This document shows, in pieces, positions 36,830-50,900 of a DNA stretch of 64,000 nt (within the stretch, counting starts at the first letter, position 1; the number at the start of each line of letters is the position of its first letter). The notes beneath the pieces are model-generated. The model had not been told where the DNA came from, did no database searches, and was given only the letters and a program-made list of their open reading frames with translations. The DNA is from Eretmocerus hayati (lineage: Eukaryota; Arthropoda; Insecta; Hymenoptera; Aphelinidae), in the NCBI GenBank assembly GCA_029851415.1, contig CM056743.1:2976001-3040000 (forward strand), written 5' to 3'. The translations under genes and the position numbers were made by a program.

Positions 36830-38284
36830 CATGCTCAGCTGGTGCATAAACTTTGTTGAAAAATTGCTGGCTCAACTTTGTCGAAGGGTTTGAATGTGCC
36901 GGTACACAGTAATGCCCTGCTCGATTTGCAAATTTTGCCCGAGCTTTCTATCGAGTTTCCAAAGTGCAAGCTTTTGCATTTCTTTCTTTCTTCTGTTGTA
37001 TATGCTGAGTTGGATATTCGTTTGTAGGATGTGTTTTTTTTTTTCAATAGTGATGATAGTGTGGGAACTTCTTTTACTCGGTAATTTTGTTGCTCATCGG
37101 AAGCCGAGACGCCGTTAATTTTCGCGCTGAGCTTGCTAAAGCTTTTGTGAATTTCTTTTTTATTGTGGGAGGAAAAAGTTTTGCTCAATTTTTCACGTGT
37201 ACCTCGTTTGTTGTAGCGGCTGAGCATGAGTCATCAGAAGCACGGCTCGGTTTGCGGGATTGAAAAAAAAAAATGAAAAAAAAAAGAAAACGAGTAATAC
37301 CTATCGCCCACGGAATTTTGGTAGATTAATCAAAGTGAATTCGATATTCGGTTGACTTTTTTACCCTTTTGGTACAGAAATCAATTCAACTCGTGATACA
37401 TTTTTTAACCGTGTTGAGTGCTTTCTACACTTTTGTTTAGTCTTCCTTTTTTAATTTAGGATAATAGATGAAGGTTTGCATGGTTTTCAATTTTCAAAAC
37501 ATCGTCAGGAAACAAGAGACCATTCCGCAAATGCTTTTCTGTAGCGTATTCTAGTGTTTATCCACTTGTAATGTTTAAAATATACATCCTGGGTTACAGG
37601 AAAATTTAACAGAGACTTTTCCGTTTGCATTTTTAACCGATATCTATAAATTGCATGAAAAATAGGCGTAGTAGTTTACTAATTTTATGTTCCATTTATA
37701 ATTCAGATGGGAAATTGAAAATTCGAAGTTTCAAGAAATTGATTGGTTAACGAAAAACTATGTACGTCATTGTCTTATTATCAGGCACGCGGCTCGAACA
37801 ATTTGAATCATTATCAGAATCGTTGCTCAACGAGACAACAGAAAATTCTTATCCGTCATACTGTTTGTCCTATTCGTGCATTTCTTTCTTACTCAAGATA
37901 TAGCTGGGCATGAGTATTTTCTACAAAAAGAGTATTTCTGCTGAGCAATTCGCGCTCAACCGTTTGATTTTTTATACCGGTACTCGGAGAATATTTCACT
38001 CTAATAAAGAGACGAAGAAAACAATACATCCGTCAAAGCACTATCCCAAAAAACTATCCTTTCTTAACCCTCCTGCGTACAAAGCTGATTATACTCGTCC
38101 TAACCGTTTTCTGAATAACTTTCGACTCCGTTGCGTCTTAATTAAGACACGTGCGATAGCACAAATTAAAGCTGAGATAATTTTCTTGGAGTGAATTGTG
38201 AAAATTCATAATATTTATCCAAATTGTAGTTCAACTTTTGTATGTAGAACCAAAATCCTAAACATACTTGAATCAAGATGAAAT

Positions 38285-38530
38285 CTACTGCTAGGGGATT
38301 TTTGGGGGTCGGAAAATCCGAATCCGCCCCAAGAAAATCGCAATTCGGAATGGGGGATCCAATATGGCGGATTTTCAGATTAATGGTATAGGAAAACTGT
38401 TTTCATCGCATTTCGTGTTCTATGAAGTTCACTAGAAAGCTCATTCGGGGGTTTTCCAGGTGGAGAATCCAAATCTGCTCTCAAAAAATCGAATTTCACA
38501 ATGGCAGATTTCCAGATGATCGTTGTCACG
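38285..38530. repeat. Two diverged tandem units of about 145 bp
   Basis: GAATCCGCCCCAAGAAAATCG near 38320, with its following GGCGGATTTTCAGAT, recurs as GAATCCAAATCTGCTCTCAAA near 38465 followed by GGCAGATTTCCAGAT. The shared order of blocks suggests a degenerate tandem satellite or transposon fragment. Confidence 0.5.
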
Positions 38531-40058
38531 TAACTACCACATTGAATATCTCACTTTCAACTTGCCGTACCGCTTCTGGAACGCATAAATCACTCTTTTG
38601 GGCATCGAATTCGTGTTCAGCGACCCCAACAACGTAAAGGTGAACATTTTCCAAAGTCATTCAAGCTTTTGAAAAAATCATGCATTTTGGGACTCAAAAT
38701 ATGAAGAAATCGTAAACTCAGGAGGGTTAAATAGTCGGTCTTCGAAATTTTTTCCGGACACACGATTTGTGTATTATTATCCAACAGTTTCCAAAATTCC
38801 TCTTACTCCTGAATAGACTGCCGAGTTTTCACTTTTGCACGTGGTTATATTTTTCTTACCCGCTGGTTACGAAAAAAAAAATCGTGGTCGGCGAGATAAG
38901 CTCGATAATAAACACAAGCTTGGCAATCACTGCAGGGGAGCCCTCTCGAGACTTTCAAGACTCTCCGAGTGGTGGCAGGTGCTTGAAAATTCATTTAGCG
39001 CACGCGAGAATAGTCACGGGCCTGATTAACTTTCGGCGATACTGGAGAGATAATGAAGCCACTATATTCGCTTCGACGAGCGGCCCTCAACTCGAAACTT
39101 GGAACTCGTTCACGAGACGCGAATGCATAGCCAGTGTTCGATATGTCCATGAATTCCAGACCATATTATCTGCTTGATAGGTTTCAAATACGGCTTTCCC
39201 TGATGTTGACTTAATAAGCTCAATATAGATCTTGATGACTAGAAAAAAGCCATAATCATTAATTGGCGAAACAAATTGTCAATCTCACCAGGGTGTTGCG
39301 AATGCATTTTCACTTAAAAATGTTAGTTATATTTTTTGCACCATTGGACAAATTTTATTTGTGCCGAGAATCATCCGAAATGAAACATCGAAGAGCCGTT
39401 AACAAGGCCATTCCAAGATCTAAACATTTCAAAAGAACTTTTTTATTCAAACTTCTTATGCACAGTCATGTACTATATTGAAGGATACCTTTCAAGGGCA
39501 TCGACATCATGAATCAATCGACAATACTCACACCAGAATCTCAATCTCACGATGCTCAACATTTCCAAAAGTTTAATTTACTTACATCAAAAACCTATAA
39601 CATTTTGTTTCAATTTTCATTTTCAAGCGCTCTCTCCTGAAAGAATCATCCAGTTTCATCCCCAGCCGATACTCATCACTGAACAATAGTGTCAGAAATT
39701 CTATCACAATTCGTCATCACAACGAGATCATTTCAATATACTTAATCCAGGATTTGAAATTCTCTGGAAGAAATTACTTCCTGAATCAAACTTACTCATA
39801 TCCAGTATTCCACCTGAGACTTTTGCACCATGTTCCTACTGCCTAATTTCTCGGAAGAACAACACACAAGAGAATTTATTCGGATCCACATATCCGACGC
39901 GTACAACACAAGAAGAATCGAAAAGGAAACTCAATTTAACTTTGGCTGCCAAATCGAAGATTCGAGAGCCGCATCTCCAGACTTTTCCTAGTAAATATAT
40001 GTATAACACGGAGTATTCAGGTACATTTGGTCAATGTGAAAATTCAGGGAAACGTCGA

Positions 40059-40077
40059 GGGGGGAGGGGGGCGGGGG
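40059..40077 (+). other. G-quadruplex-type run
   Basis: Three runs of 6, 6 and 5 G separated by single bases (A, C). The long runs can supply four G tracts. The run lies in a locally GC-rich intronic patch (40050-40140). Confidence 0.5.
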
Positions 40078-41401
40078 TTTCGTTGCTGCTATCTGCTTTG
40101 CTGATTGCAAACTTGTCCCCAAGGCCGGCCACGTGCTCGAAACGAGTAAACGACACGGTATAGATAGAGATAGAGATGGAGAAAAGAGGCAACTTGGATT
40201 CTTGCATTATCCATAGTAATCAGGTTTGGTCCTTCTCGAAATTGCGTCGACGTCCGAGAAAGAAAGAGAGACGAAACGTGGCTAACTTGGTTTCTAACGT
40301 GTGGTAAGGAAGCGACTGTTTCTGAGGGTGGCTGTGTAATTGTTCGGGAGGTATTCTTATTATTGAGCTTGAATGAATGCGAGCAATTAAAGTGTATGGG
40401 TCTTGATGCGTGAAATTTGAGTTTAAATATTGAAAATTGACGTGCAGAGGTTCAGGTTTTGTTTAGAATCAAAATTATAGTGAAGATTAAGAAGCTAGTA
40501 TTCTTCGTTTTATAGAACGCACTTCCAATTTGATTTTACGTTTTGCAAATTCTTTCATGTGTGATCTGAGAATTTTCCAAGTCATTCTGACTGTTCCAAG
40601 TCGGTCATTGTTTGTCTTTTGTTTAACTGCGCGCGTGTCATGGATTGCAAATATTGTCACATTACATGGCTGTCACATCCATCAGCTGAGACCCAACATT
40701 TGTTTCATGACATAACTTTTGTTGAATTCCATGAATGTGCTTGCTCAATTATTTGAAACACCACTCAAGCTCGCTTTATTGTTTGGCAAACGATGAAAAG
40801 TGCGCGAAAGTTCATTAGTCTTGTGAAATTTCAATCTGCTTACTACAAAATCAACTCCTAGCTTCTGCACTTACTTCTTGGTCCGAACTAATGAGCAATT
40901 TGTCAGAATTGAGAAATAAATGATTGAGTTTGAAATGAGAGATTGTTCCTATGAAAACCAGAAAAACATCTCAATATTTCCAATACTCCCTGATTTTTCT
41001 TCAGAATTTACAATTACAATACGTATTGGGTGGCTGTTTCAGTCTGAATCGCTTGTACATGAATACTTCCGGATCAAAATTTTGGAATGAGCAAGTATTT
41101 CAACTCTATGTGAAGTACTGCAGCCGGTGTATCAATTTTCATCAGTTGTCAAATTTTTTGGCATGTGGACAGCATTAGAATAACGAGTTCTTCTTGAAAA
41201 ATGTATTTATTGAGAAAATGTCATTCCAAACCTCCTTCAGACAAACCTCTTTTGGATTTCAAATAATTCATTAATCCTCGCAGCATGCCATATAAAAAGG
41301 TTCCACGGAATCATAGACTTGACCAAGTGCTTGGATCTCTAAAAAAAATTGAAGATAAAACTGGTCTCCTGACCTACAAAACTAGACGAACGATGTAAAT
41401 A

Positions 41402-42193
41402 AGGTAACTGTGCCTAATTTGCCCCCATTCCCTAATTTGCCCCCACTCAAGTTCTCACATGTACGAACCCGCAGACCTTGCCGCGCATTTTTTCACGTCT
41501 GTTACGTTAAAATATGAGAAAATAAATGTTTTGGACCGATCCTAGATGACCCGCGCCTTTCTTAGAACAGAAAAACTGATTTCGCTACTTCCGACTTCTT
41601 TTTTGTTATTCACTAAAAGTTATGCCAAACAAAATTGATGGAATCAATTTTAACGTGCCTTAACTCATTTTCTTTGTCTTTGTCCCAACTTTAGAATGCT
41701 TTTTGCAGAATTGCAAAATTCGATTTTTAGCCGATTCTACGCCCATATCAATAGAAAAAGTGCAGTGTTCCTAATTTGCCCCTATAGTCTTTTTCCAAAC
41801 TCATTCCTCGCTCCATTAAGATGCACCAATTTACCTCAAAAAATTCTAAAGGCGGTAAAAAAAGCTACAAAATGAGCTAAAGTACATCTCATTTGGAGGT
41901 CTGGGAGTCGAGATATCCCGATTATACGAAAAACCCGTATAATCTCATGAAAATAGGCCTCTTTTCCTTGTGGGGGCAAATTAGGAACACACTGACAAAA
42001 ACTCGCAAAAAATCTTCTTTCGCGAAAATCAAGGTATCTTGGCTTCAATTCGTTCAAATTGAACGTACCTTAGCTCATTTTCAAGGTCTTAAAACAAGCT
42101 TCAAAATGAGCTAAAGTACGTTGAAAAATATAGCGATGAGTTGAAATGGCGAGCAAAACAAAAGTAGTGGGGGCAAATTAGGCACACTTACCT
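41402..42193. mobile_element. 792-bp TA-flanked element, copy B (motif CTAATTTGCCCC)
   Basis: TA lies at 41400-41401 and 42194-42195. The ends AGGTAACTGTGCCTAATTTG and, from the right inward, AGGTAAGTGTGCCTAATTTG differ at one position and continue as CCCCCA. Further copies of the motif occur at 41431-41447 (direct, adjacent to the left end), 41765-41783 (direct) and 41971-41992 (inverted). A hairpin, CGTACCTTAGCTCATTTT with its inverse, spans about 42063-42121. It is homologous to copy A (4834-5897). It has no transposase frame and is non-autonomous. Confidence 0.85.
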
Positions 42194-42195
42194 TA

Positions 42196-45100
42196 ATTAT
42201 TCAACTCGTCAGATGCAAATCATATTCCCTCAGTTGGAGAGCAGGCTTTCAATCATCCATGAAAAGAAGCTGCAGATCAGAGTTTCGGACCCCGAAAAAC
42301 TGTGGACGGCAAAAAAGCCCTTGAGCACGTAAAACACAAGCATCGTCGTCACTTGTCACGTCTCTAGACACATACGGGTATTATCACCGGAACGGCAAAT
42401 CTTGCCCCGTGCAAGATACATTATTCCATGCTATCGTCACATCAGTACATCATCAAATTAGCCCATCATGTACGTCTCTCGTGTATTACATTCATCGAGC
42501 CGTAGATTTGATGCTCTCGGATCAGCTTATTCGACCGATTGGCAGAGCCGTTATTACATTCCGGTCGTCCTCAGAGAATATTTCATTGGCTCGTCAGTTA
42601 CATGGCTTGTATCAGTCCATTCACACGAGAGAAGTGAAATTTTGAAATATCGATATGAAACTAGTCAGATTACTTGTGTGATGCCATGATATTTCAGTTG
42701 CGGATTTGGATATTTGAAACATTTGCTAACTTCAAGGCACATCATACCTCGCATCATACCATAAGCGAGATACCAAAAACCGATGCGTTTGTTCATCGAT
42801 TCATAATGATTGATTTGCGGTGGGATTTATGCTACATGGCTTTACGCTTCAGGATACATCTATCAGAAAATAAGCAAGTTTGTGAGCAATTCGGATGGAA
42901 GAGACGAGTTTGTGAGACGCTCTTTCATGCATGATTTGCCCGTAATGCAGCGATCTCATTGTTCCAGGCATTGCGTAATTCGAGATATATGCGGGTTGTC
43001 GATTTTGCTTTCGATTGTTCCTATCATGTATGTATACATACAATGCAGCTCTGATGCTGATGCAATTTTGGTCCGATTGATGTTGACGATAGCAGCTGGA
43101 ATTCTGTGATGTGTATTGTAATCTTGCATGAGATAATGAGTATATTTTGAGTCACTTGATGCGAATACCGTGTGAAATTTACTAACCCGGTGTTGCACTT
43201 CTGATGTAATTTTGTTATTTTCTTTACTCAGTGTTTATTTTTGATGGTAAAAATAATAGTGCATGTTATTTCAGGCTTTCCAATTGCCACTTTTGTCGAT
43301 AAACTGATGATAAAAGTCACGATAAAGTAGATTGAGTGGAAGAAAAACTGATAACATTTCATGAACTTTCAAATATTGTAGAATATTTTTCTGAGATTTC
43401 AAAGCGAGAATATTCATAGTTTTATCGAAAAAAAAAACATCTATAGTTTTATCGAAGGCAAATTCGAGAAATAATCGGTTCCGCGTACTTCATCCGGGTT
43501 TTGTCATCGATAAATTGCCTCATGTCATCGCCTGTTTCCAAACGTGAAACTTTTTGTCCTGCTTCTTTTACATAGAAAACTATGGAATTCAGTTTTCACC
43601 AACCGATATCATTTTTACACCATCGCAGATCTTAACTCATCTACGACAAAACTGACATCTTTCGCTGCCTTCAAAATCGCCATCATTATCACAACTCTGT
43701 CAACTATTTAAATCTATCAGGATCTCTTCATGCGAATTCCCTCGCAAATTCCACCATCTAATTTTTACAAACTCACAATTTTTTCCCTGCAGATAATGAA
43801 AAAAAACCAACATTCCTATCTAAGGATAAGGCATCATTATTCATTTCAAATCAAAAATCGACCTCAGATCCATTTCAATCTCAAAAATCATCATCACCCG
43901 ATATCCTAATCGCAAGATACCTTCCACATTCAAAACTAAGCTCTCCCTTCTCCAAAATGAGCTCTTCTATAATATCGACTTGGACAGACTGTCTCTACCG
44001 CTCCGATTACTCTCATAGATTTGCACCGCAGAAATTCTTTGCAAAACTTGCGAGACGAGCTTTTTCCCCTCTACTACCTCTTCCTATATAATGTTACTCA
44101 CGGCTGAAGCTTTCAACTTGAGTGCGGCTATCGGAAAATCTTGGCTTCCTTACAACACGTGCTTCGTCCTTACATGCAGCTTTGGATGTTGACGTTTAGG
44201 CCTTGCTACTCTGAAATATACTCAAGTTTGTGTTGGAGAGGATTCCTGTTGACGGGAAGCAAAGAGTGGATACTTTTTGCAGGTGAAGGCGCCAAGAATT
44301 TTTGTGGTCGAAGGTTTTGTGGATGATGATGCTGCTTTTTTTTCGACGATTCGACTGATTGATTGTTCGAGGTGATATGATGTGGACAGTAGCGGGAAGT
44401 TTAAAAAAAAGTTGAGGAGTGGATCTCTGGTATGGGAAGTCTAATTTTAGTTCGAGGGTGGGGATTAGAGCAGATTTTTTTGTCGTTGAGCTTGCAAGCT
44501 TTGATAAGTAGGTGAAGGATGAGTCACCTTTGATTAATAATTTTATTTTATTGATCAGCGTTGTATGTCTAGCAATATCATGCTGAAGTAGGATCAAATG
44601 CTGTTGTATAATTCTTGGCTTGTGTGGGATGATTCGGAATTTTGGAACAAAGGATTGCGCCAGGGGAGCTTTTTTGTGGATCGCGGCGGACTGTAGTAGT
44701 TGTAATTTCTATGGTAATCGCGAGCCATCAAGCATTTTGTTTGAGATAGTATGCAAAATATACCGAAATTCGATTCTACTTTGTGAGACTTTATGATGCT
44801 TTGTCTCACGTGACGCGGTCACCTTTCATGCAAATCTCATTTTTTTCCACACCAATACGATTCGAGTCATGATCTTTTTCGTATGTTGGATGATACATTT
44901 GATTTTGTTCAAAATGAGAAACTGCTCGGATGTCTCATCTTAGAGTGAAAAACAACTTCTCAAATTTACTAGATACTTAATAAAATATTGGTCTGGCCCG
45001 TCAAAATCCAGCACAATAAATTGCAAAATTCAGATTTATTGTCACGAGAAAGAAGAATAATTTGAAAATTATAAATAATATTTTCGAAAACCAGCTATAT

Positions 45101-47205
45101 TATGCGCACAATTTGGAGTCAGAGAATAATGGAAACCTTCCACTCGATGCAGATTTACAACTAGATTATCACGAATAATTTGAATTGAGCTCAGATATTA
45201 AGCTCACGTGTCTCGAATCGGATCAACTCGAAAATCAAACTTTCATCATTACATAGTTTCTGAATGAGAGCCCGTACAGCTGATCTGCATACAAAAGTCG
45301 ATCCGTGAAGGCATAATGATCGGGCAAACTTTTCGGATTATCTCACAAGCCAGCTTATAGACTCTTTAACTCATTTCTCACTCGCAAACTTACGCCTAAA
45401 AGTTGAAAAACTGGACTTGCTTACATATACCGTCAGATATTTTCCAAATCACAACATCTCCAATACTAGAGCTGTCGGAAAAAGTTTTGGGGTCACTTAA
45501 AATTCATGAAATTTCATAACCTCAAGCAATGAAGTCCAAAAAATTCAGATCCACTTTTCGTTTCCGTTATACGAAGTATCAATATTTCAAAGTAAAAAAA
45601 TTCTTGGGTTGATGAGGAGGGTCGAGCTCTATGACTTCCAATTTAGTAAATGGCGGGAAGAGCTCACGTTCTAGCGGCCTCTCCTTAGTTTCTCGAGTAT
45701 CATCTTCATCTTCGTATAGATACATATATATGTTTTCTTCATCATTGGTAGAAGGTGCGCCCATGCTGTGCAATCCAGAGGTTATCTAGATCGTATTTTT
45801 TTCCACTTTCTCGAGCTTGCAACCTCTTCTCTAATAACATCCTCGAAGCTTTTTCCACTTTCTCATCTATCGCATCATCGACGAGTCTCAAAAACCTGAA
45901 TATTAGCTTTGATGACATTTACATTACATAATCCTGATGAGCGTAAAAGTTGTACAACTTTTCAATAAGTATTTTAGTAATGTTCTTCGTAAAAATTCAC
46001 CGACACGTAGGATAGAATGTATGCACGTCATCGCTCCAGACGCGATCACGGAATATTTTTTTTTTTTCGTCTGTCTGATCTTCCGATGGTTTTATACACA
46101 CCGTGTCTCGAAAAATTTTTTTTTTTCGACTCAATACTCCCCCGATTCGCTGTAGTGCGCTAATCTATATAAATGACTACGATTAAAGTCGAAGAAATCC
46201 TGAGGTATACCGTCTGCGATGAGCTTGCGGCGAGGATATTCCATTGACTCTGTTTAACGGCCGTGTAGCAGATTTAATAGTTTCTTCGTCGGTCTTGTTA
46301 TTTGCGGAGCTTTTGTTCACGGAAAATGGGAAAAATAGTGCTTGAAGGAAATGGAAAGAAACTTGGACGATTAACTCGGAATTGAAATTTGTTCAATGAC
46401 CGATTTTTGTAACTAATTGGTACTCTATACACTGTTTATGACGATTTCATTTTCAAAATCTAAATATCAGTCAGAGAACATGTAAAATGTTTTTTAGCTA
46501 CTTTTAAGAATTGAGCTCCCATATTAAAATGTTAATTTTGACAGTTTCATAAATGAAATTCTCTTTCAAAGGGCGATCTTTTCATACTATGGAAGTCAAC
46601 AGTACGAATATGAGATTCAGATTATTAATATGTTGCGAAATTTTCATCTCACCGACCGCTATTCACATCGTATTCTACAGCTGTATGTAATCATGACATT
46701 CATTTGTACATTTTCCCGTATGCGAACGAAATGCTTCGTGAGTAAAAGAGTGGATAATATAGTGACTCTCTTATATCCCAGGAGTTTTAACTGAAAATGT
46801 TTTTACGAAACTCTTTGAGAAAGGTTATATACACGTTGAAAAGTGACTGCTGGAATTCTATTTGAAAATTTCCGCTAGAATAATTTATGCTTGGACCGCA
46901 GATTTTCACAAAAATATCCCTCTTTCTCTGCACTTTACCTACCTACATTATATAGATATGGATGTGTAAGTATGCTCTGCATATCCAAATGAGATATATC
47001 CAAAAGGAAAAAAAAAGCTCGACTGCAGTTTCCGAGGATTACGTGTAGAACAATCACGATTATTTCATCAACGTGAATTTTGTACCTCTCGTCCACAGAA
47101 AGAGACAGAGAGAAAGATAGATAAGCGCCTACTTTTGTAGAAGCGTATGCGAGAAGCATAATTAATTCTTCCGTGAAATCAGAGGTCGTGCTACATAGAT
47201 ATCCC
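42196..47205. other. Intron stretch, no gene recognised
   Basis: Non-coding. Strand composition changes near 44.1 kb: C/A-rich before, G/T-rich after. GAGCTTGC occurs at 44488, 45813 and 46221. The minus-strand frame 44196-44597 (133 codons) has no motif. Confidence 0.45.
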
Positions 47206-47207
47206 TA

Positions 47208-47378
47208 AGGTTCATTCATAAATTACGTGAGGTGGATATCCATGATTTCGGACCTTCTCTTCCTTCTCTCATAGAATTTCTTGAATGGGAAAATTGCCTA
47301 TTCGCAAATACTCAACGTTAGAAATTCGTATCCCGAGCCTTTCCCTCTCGAATCCTCACGTGATATATGGATGAACCC
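47208..47378. mobile_element. 171-bp TA-flanked MITE
   Basis: Left end AGGTTCATTCATAAATTACG and the inverse of the right end (CACGTGATATATGGATGAACCC) match with a few differences, and both continue to CGTGAGG. TA lies at 47206-47207 and 47379-47380. It is non-coding. Confidence 0.7.
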
Positions 47379-47399
47379 TACAAAAATTTTGACCCTTTC

Positions 47400-47930
47400 T
47401 TGACACATTGGGTGGTAACCACCCATACGATACCCCGCAAAAATTCATGCAGCCCACGATCGAAATACGTCTAAAGTCAATTTCATATCTTATCTCTCAA
47501 CCTTTCCAATTTGCACAGACGGTAATATCACAGGTAACTTACAATTCGACTTTGAGGTGGACCTTGGGTGGTTACAACCCATGTGTGTCAACGGTGTACT
47601 CTATTCAACTATGCGTGTTGTGGTGATTCAGGAGTCACTCGATCCGTAATATACTCAATTTGTTCTCTTAATCGCGAGTCACAACTCACAAGTGAGAATC
47701 CAGTTTATTGGCTCGAAAAATAAAAAACAGACTATACGTCTTTTTGGAAATTTTTCCCCAGAAATCAGTTTCTTTCATTTTTTGATATTTCTTCAACGAT
47801 TGGATAGGCGTATACTCATTGATGGATGTTTGTCAGAGCACTGGAAATGTATTCAGCCAGCCATTAAGTACAAATTTTGTTCCACAATTATCTGAAGTTT
47901 AAACATGAGTGTTTACCACCCAGTGTATCA
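47400..47930. repeat. Composite of GGGTGGT inverted-repeat units
   Basis: TTGACACATTGGGTGGTAAC (47400-47419) is matched in inverse at about 47566-47591 (GGGTGGTTACAACCC, then TGTGTCAA). It is matched again near 47907-47930 (GTTTACCACCCAGTGTATCAA). Either one MITE of about 193 bp with a third stray end, or a nested pair. No clean target duplication was found. Confidence 0.5.
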
Positions 47931-50900
47931 AAGATGTTTGGAAAATGGAAGTGTGAAGGATTCAATTTGCTGATTTTTTCATACAACATACCTTGAGCCG
48001 GACGTATGACTTGGTGAGGGAAATATTTCCATTTGACGTCTGAATGTGGAGTATAAAGTTACCAAATCCATATTTCAGTCTGCGAATTCCGAGAAATTCT
48101 CTCCGCAAATTGAGTTATTGTTCCGCATAAGCGCTCAGACTGCTTGTCACACGCAAACACGCGCATAGATGTGGTACGAAGAAGCGTCTCAAAAGTAATC
48201 CAGTTGAAGGGTTGTATAAGGTAATTGACTCGCGAGCTTATTATTATATGCGAGGGCTACGGCAGTTGAACTCGATCCTTATAACTTGAAAATCTAGAGG
48301 GCTCCGAATCGCAGATATGGTGCATGACTTGCTCAAAAAAATCATCCCTCTGGAGATTTTTCCACGATAGGTATATGTATTAGACCTAATGGCTGAGAGC
48401 CGGTTAAACCAGATGACTTTGGGTATATCTGTATGTATGGCTGCAGAGACGCAAAATTTTGTGATCGCGCGCTGAATATTGACGACTAATTTTCTGTAGA
48501 AGCTTTCGTAGGGGGATTGGGGTCTTCGCTGTCAGGTGGTGAATTTCAAAGTCGGGAGCTTTTTCCTCTACATCCAACTTTGCTATCTCATTTTCTAGAC
48601 TTCTAGGTCAAATGTAAGGATGAATATTATCTGCCTGTGTATAGTTGGAAAATGTATCGATCGGGTTCTGCGTTCGATTGGAGATCGCAGCAAATGAACA
48701 TTTTGCACACTTGTTGCTCTGTCTTTATAATGCAGCTACGAATGAGTTGTGAATTGGATTATTCACTGTAATTCTTTTGATGCTCTTCTTTTATTCAGGA
48801 TCACTCATTTTCATTTCAATAGATTTTGATGCAATGAGGTACTCTAATTCTTTGAGCTGAGTGAAATCCCAAAAAGTATCCCACTAAAGAATTTGGCAAT
48901 GAAAAATTGAAAATTGGTGGAAGGATTTTCAAAAAATTCTAAATTACGAAAGTGACACAGTCGTCCAATGAGCGAATTAACGAATTTTGAATTTTTTTCT
49001 GGAATGCTCGTGAAATCATTCACACACTGTCGCGATAAATTTGAAAGCTCCGAGCTTGCAAGCTCATCCGTTCGAAATTTTGTAAAATACCAGGAAGGCC
49101 CGTTGCCCAGATTCAAAATTTGGTATACATACAATTATTATAACCTCGATAACACGATTATTTGACTCTATTTACGAGCTATATAAGATACGGCAAGTTT
49201 GATATGTACATAATATACAATAACATGGCAATTGCAATGTACCGGGTATAAGCAGTAGTCCCCAAAGATTAATCCTGCGTCTTACGTGAATCTGTATGTG
49301 TACGTGTGTGAAGGCTGTGAGGTGGTAAGGTCGACATATAATGCTATCTAGTGGTGAAGCTTGCAAAGCCGGAAAGCTCACTTATATCGTTGTATATCTC
49401 GGTGTGCAATAAATATAGATATAGTTTTACAAGAAGCAAAGCTCGAGGAGCTTCCGGAGGGTCTTGTTGCGCGTATAGCAGTGGCAGTTATTCCCTTCGA
49501 AATAAGTAATTTAGCCGCTCGAACGCCGATTTCCGATATACCAGTTTGGCTTAGCGATACCAACTTGGTCGCGCATCCTTGATTTGTATGTAATGATAAA
49601 CAAGATTCAAATGGAGTTACTCGAGCTTATCAGCGGTTTTAGTCTTTGAATTTTGTATCGGTCTGTATAAAAGACTACTAACTGTGTCCATTTTAGCTGA
49701 CTTTAACGTATTATTTTGTGATTCAAAGATTTTTCGTGTCTGATTTTTTCCAGCCATGATATCCACATCAATGTGATCAAAAAAGTATCTTGACTGGATG
49801 CTGTAAAACATTGAAATTATCCAGAGATAATCTGTCAGTTCGATTTTACCTATACTATCAGACTCTTGTGGAAATGAGTTCCGACTTTTCATTTCATTTG
49901 TAGATTTCCCTCGTGGGTAATCATTTCAGAGCTTGCGGTAATTGAGATTAACTCAATTGGTGTGGATATTGGAAAAGTTATGTTTCTATCGATTGAAATA
50001 TCAGGCTTGCTAAGAAATATCATCGCACTCGAGTGTGCCCAAAACGATTTTAAATTAATTTTAAAATCGCAAAAATGATCTTAATTAACGAAAATTTACA
50101 AAATGATGAGGATGTTTTTCGTGACTAAGGGTCACCTTTGGCTGCACCGAATGCTTTCCCGGGCTCACGAATCGCCTGTTAAATTATTGAGTATTGAATA
50201 ATTTTCCGTGAACAATGAATATCCTCATTCGAATGTTTCAAGCTCAATAAGTTCGTAAAATCACAAAAGTTCCGATACTGTAACATTGTCAAATCGATTA
50301 TTTTGTAAAACCCCCAAAAACCAATAAAACCAATTTCCATCCAAATCCTCTTTATCCCCATTTCATGTGTACACGAAACCGATATAATGAAAAACCGTAT
50401 AGTTCATAAAGCAAGAACAGCATATAAACAGACTCTGATACACACAGAGGAGCACATATACCAAGGGAGTATCAAAGGATTAGCTGCATCGATTCTCCTC
50501 TAACGAGTTGTTGTATGTGTATCGTATATGGGTATATTCACACACGTTGTATAATTTGCCTTGCATGAAGCTATAACTTGTCTATCCTTGTCCTCCGAGA
50601 CTATATGTTTGAAGATCGGTATTAGTTATGCATGAGCCAATAAGCCAAGTGCGACTATTATTGCGAATATATTAACTATAGCTGCGATGATCTGCTTCGT
50701 CGATTGTGACATAATACAGAAGCTAATAATTGGCCCTCCGGACTGCTTATTACTGGTATTGATCTAGCTAACTTGAGTTGTATCCGGGTTAGATTGGCCT
50801 TTCGTCTGTGGCTCGGTTTTACTGCTGATATATATTATACAGTTTTAGTGGTTTCTAGACCGTAGGCTAAAGTTATTGGAAATATTGTGCGGTCTTATAT

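Larger units (their letters stand above)
33440..41401. other. Intron stretch, no gene recognised
   Basis: Long non-coding intron. It contains an A run (34481-34501), a (GTC)n microsatellite (35348-35367), a GT-rich tract (36789-36829), two diverged tandem units (38285-38530) and a G-quadruplex-type run (40059-40077). The minus-strand frame 36835-37227 (130 codons, Lys/Ser-rich) has no recognisable motif. Confidence 0.45.

Noticed and set aside
36835..37227. 130-codon Lys/Ser-rich minus-strand frame
   Set aside because: Low-complexity composition expected from AT-rich DNA; no recognisable motif.
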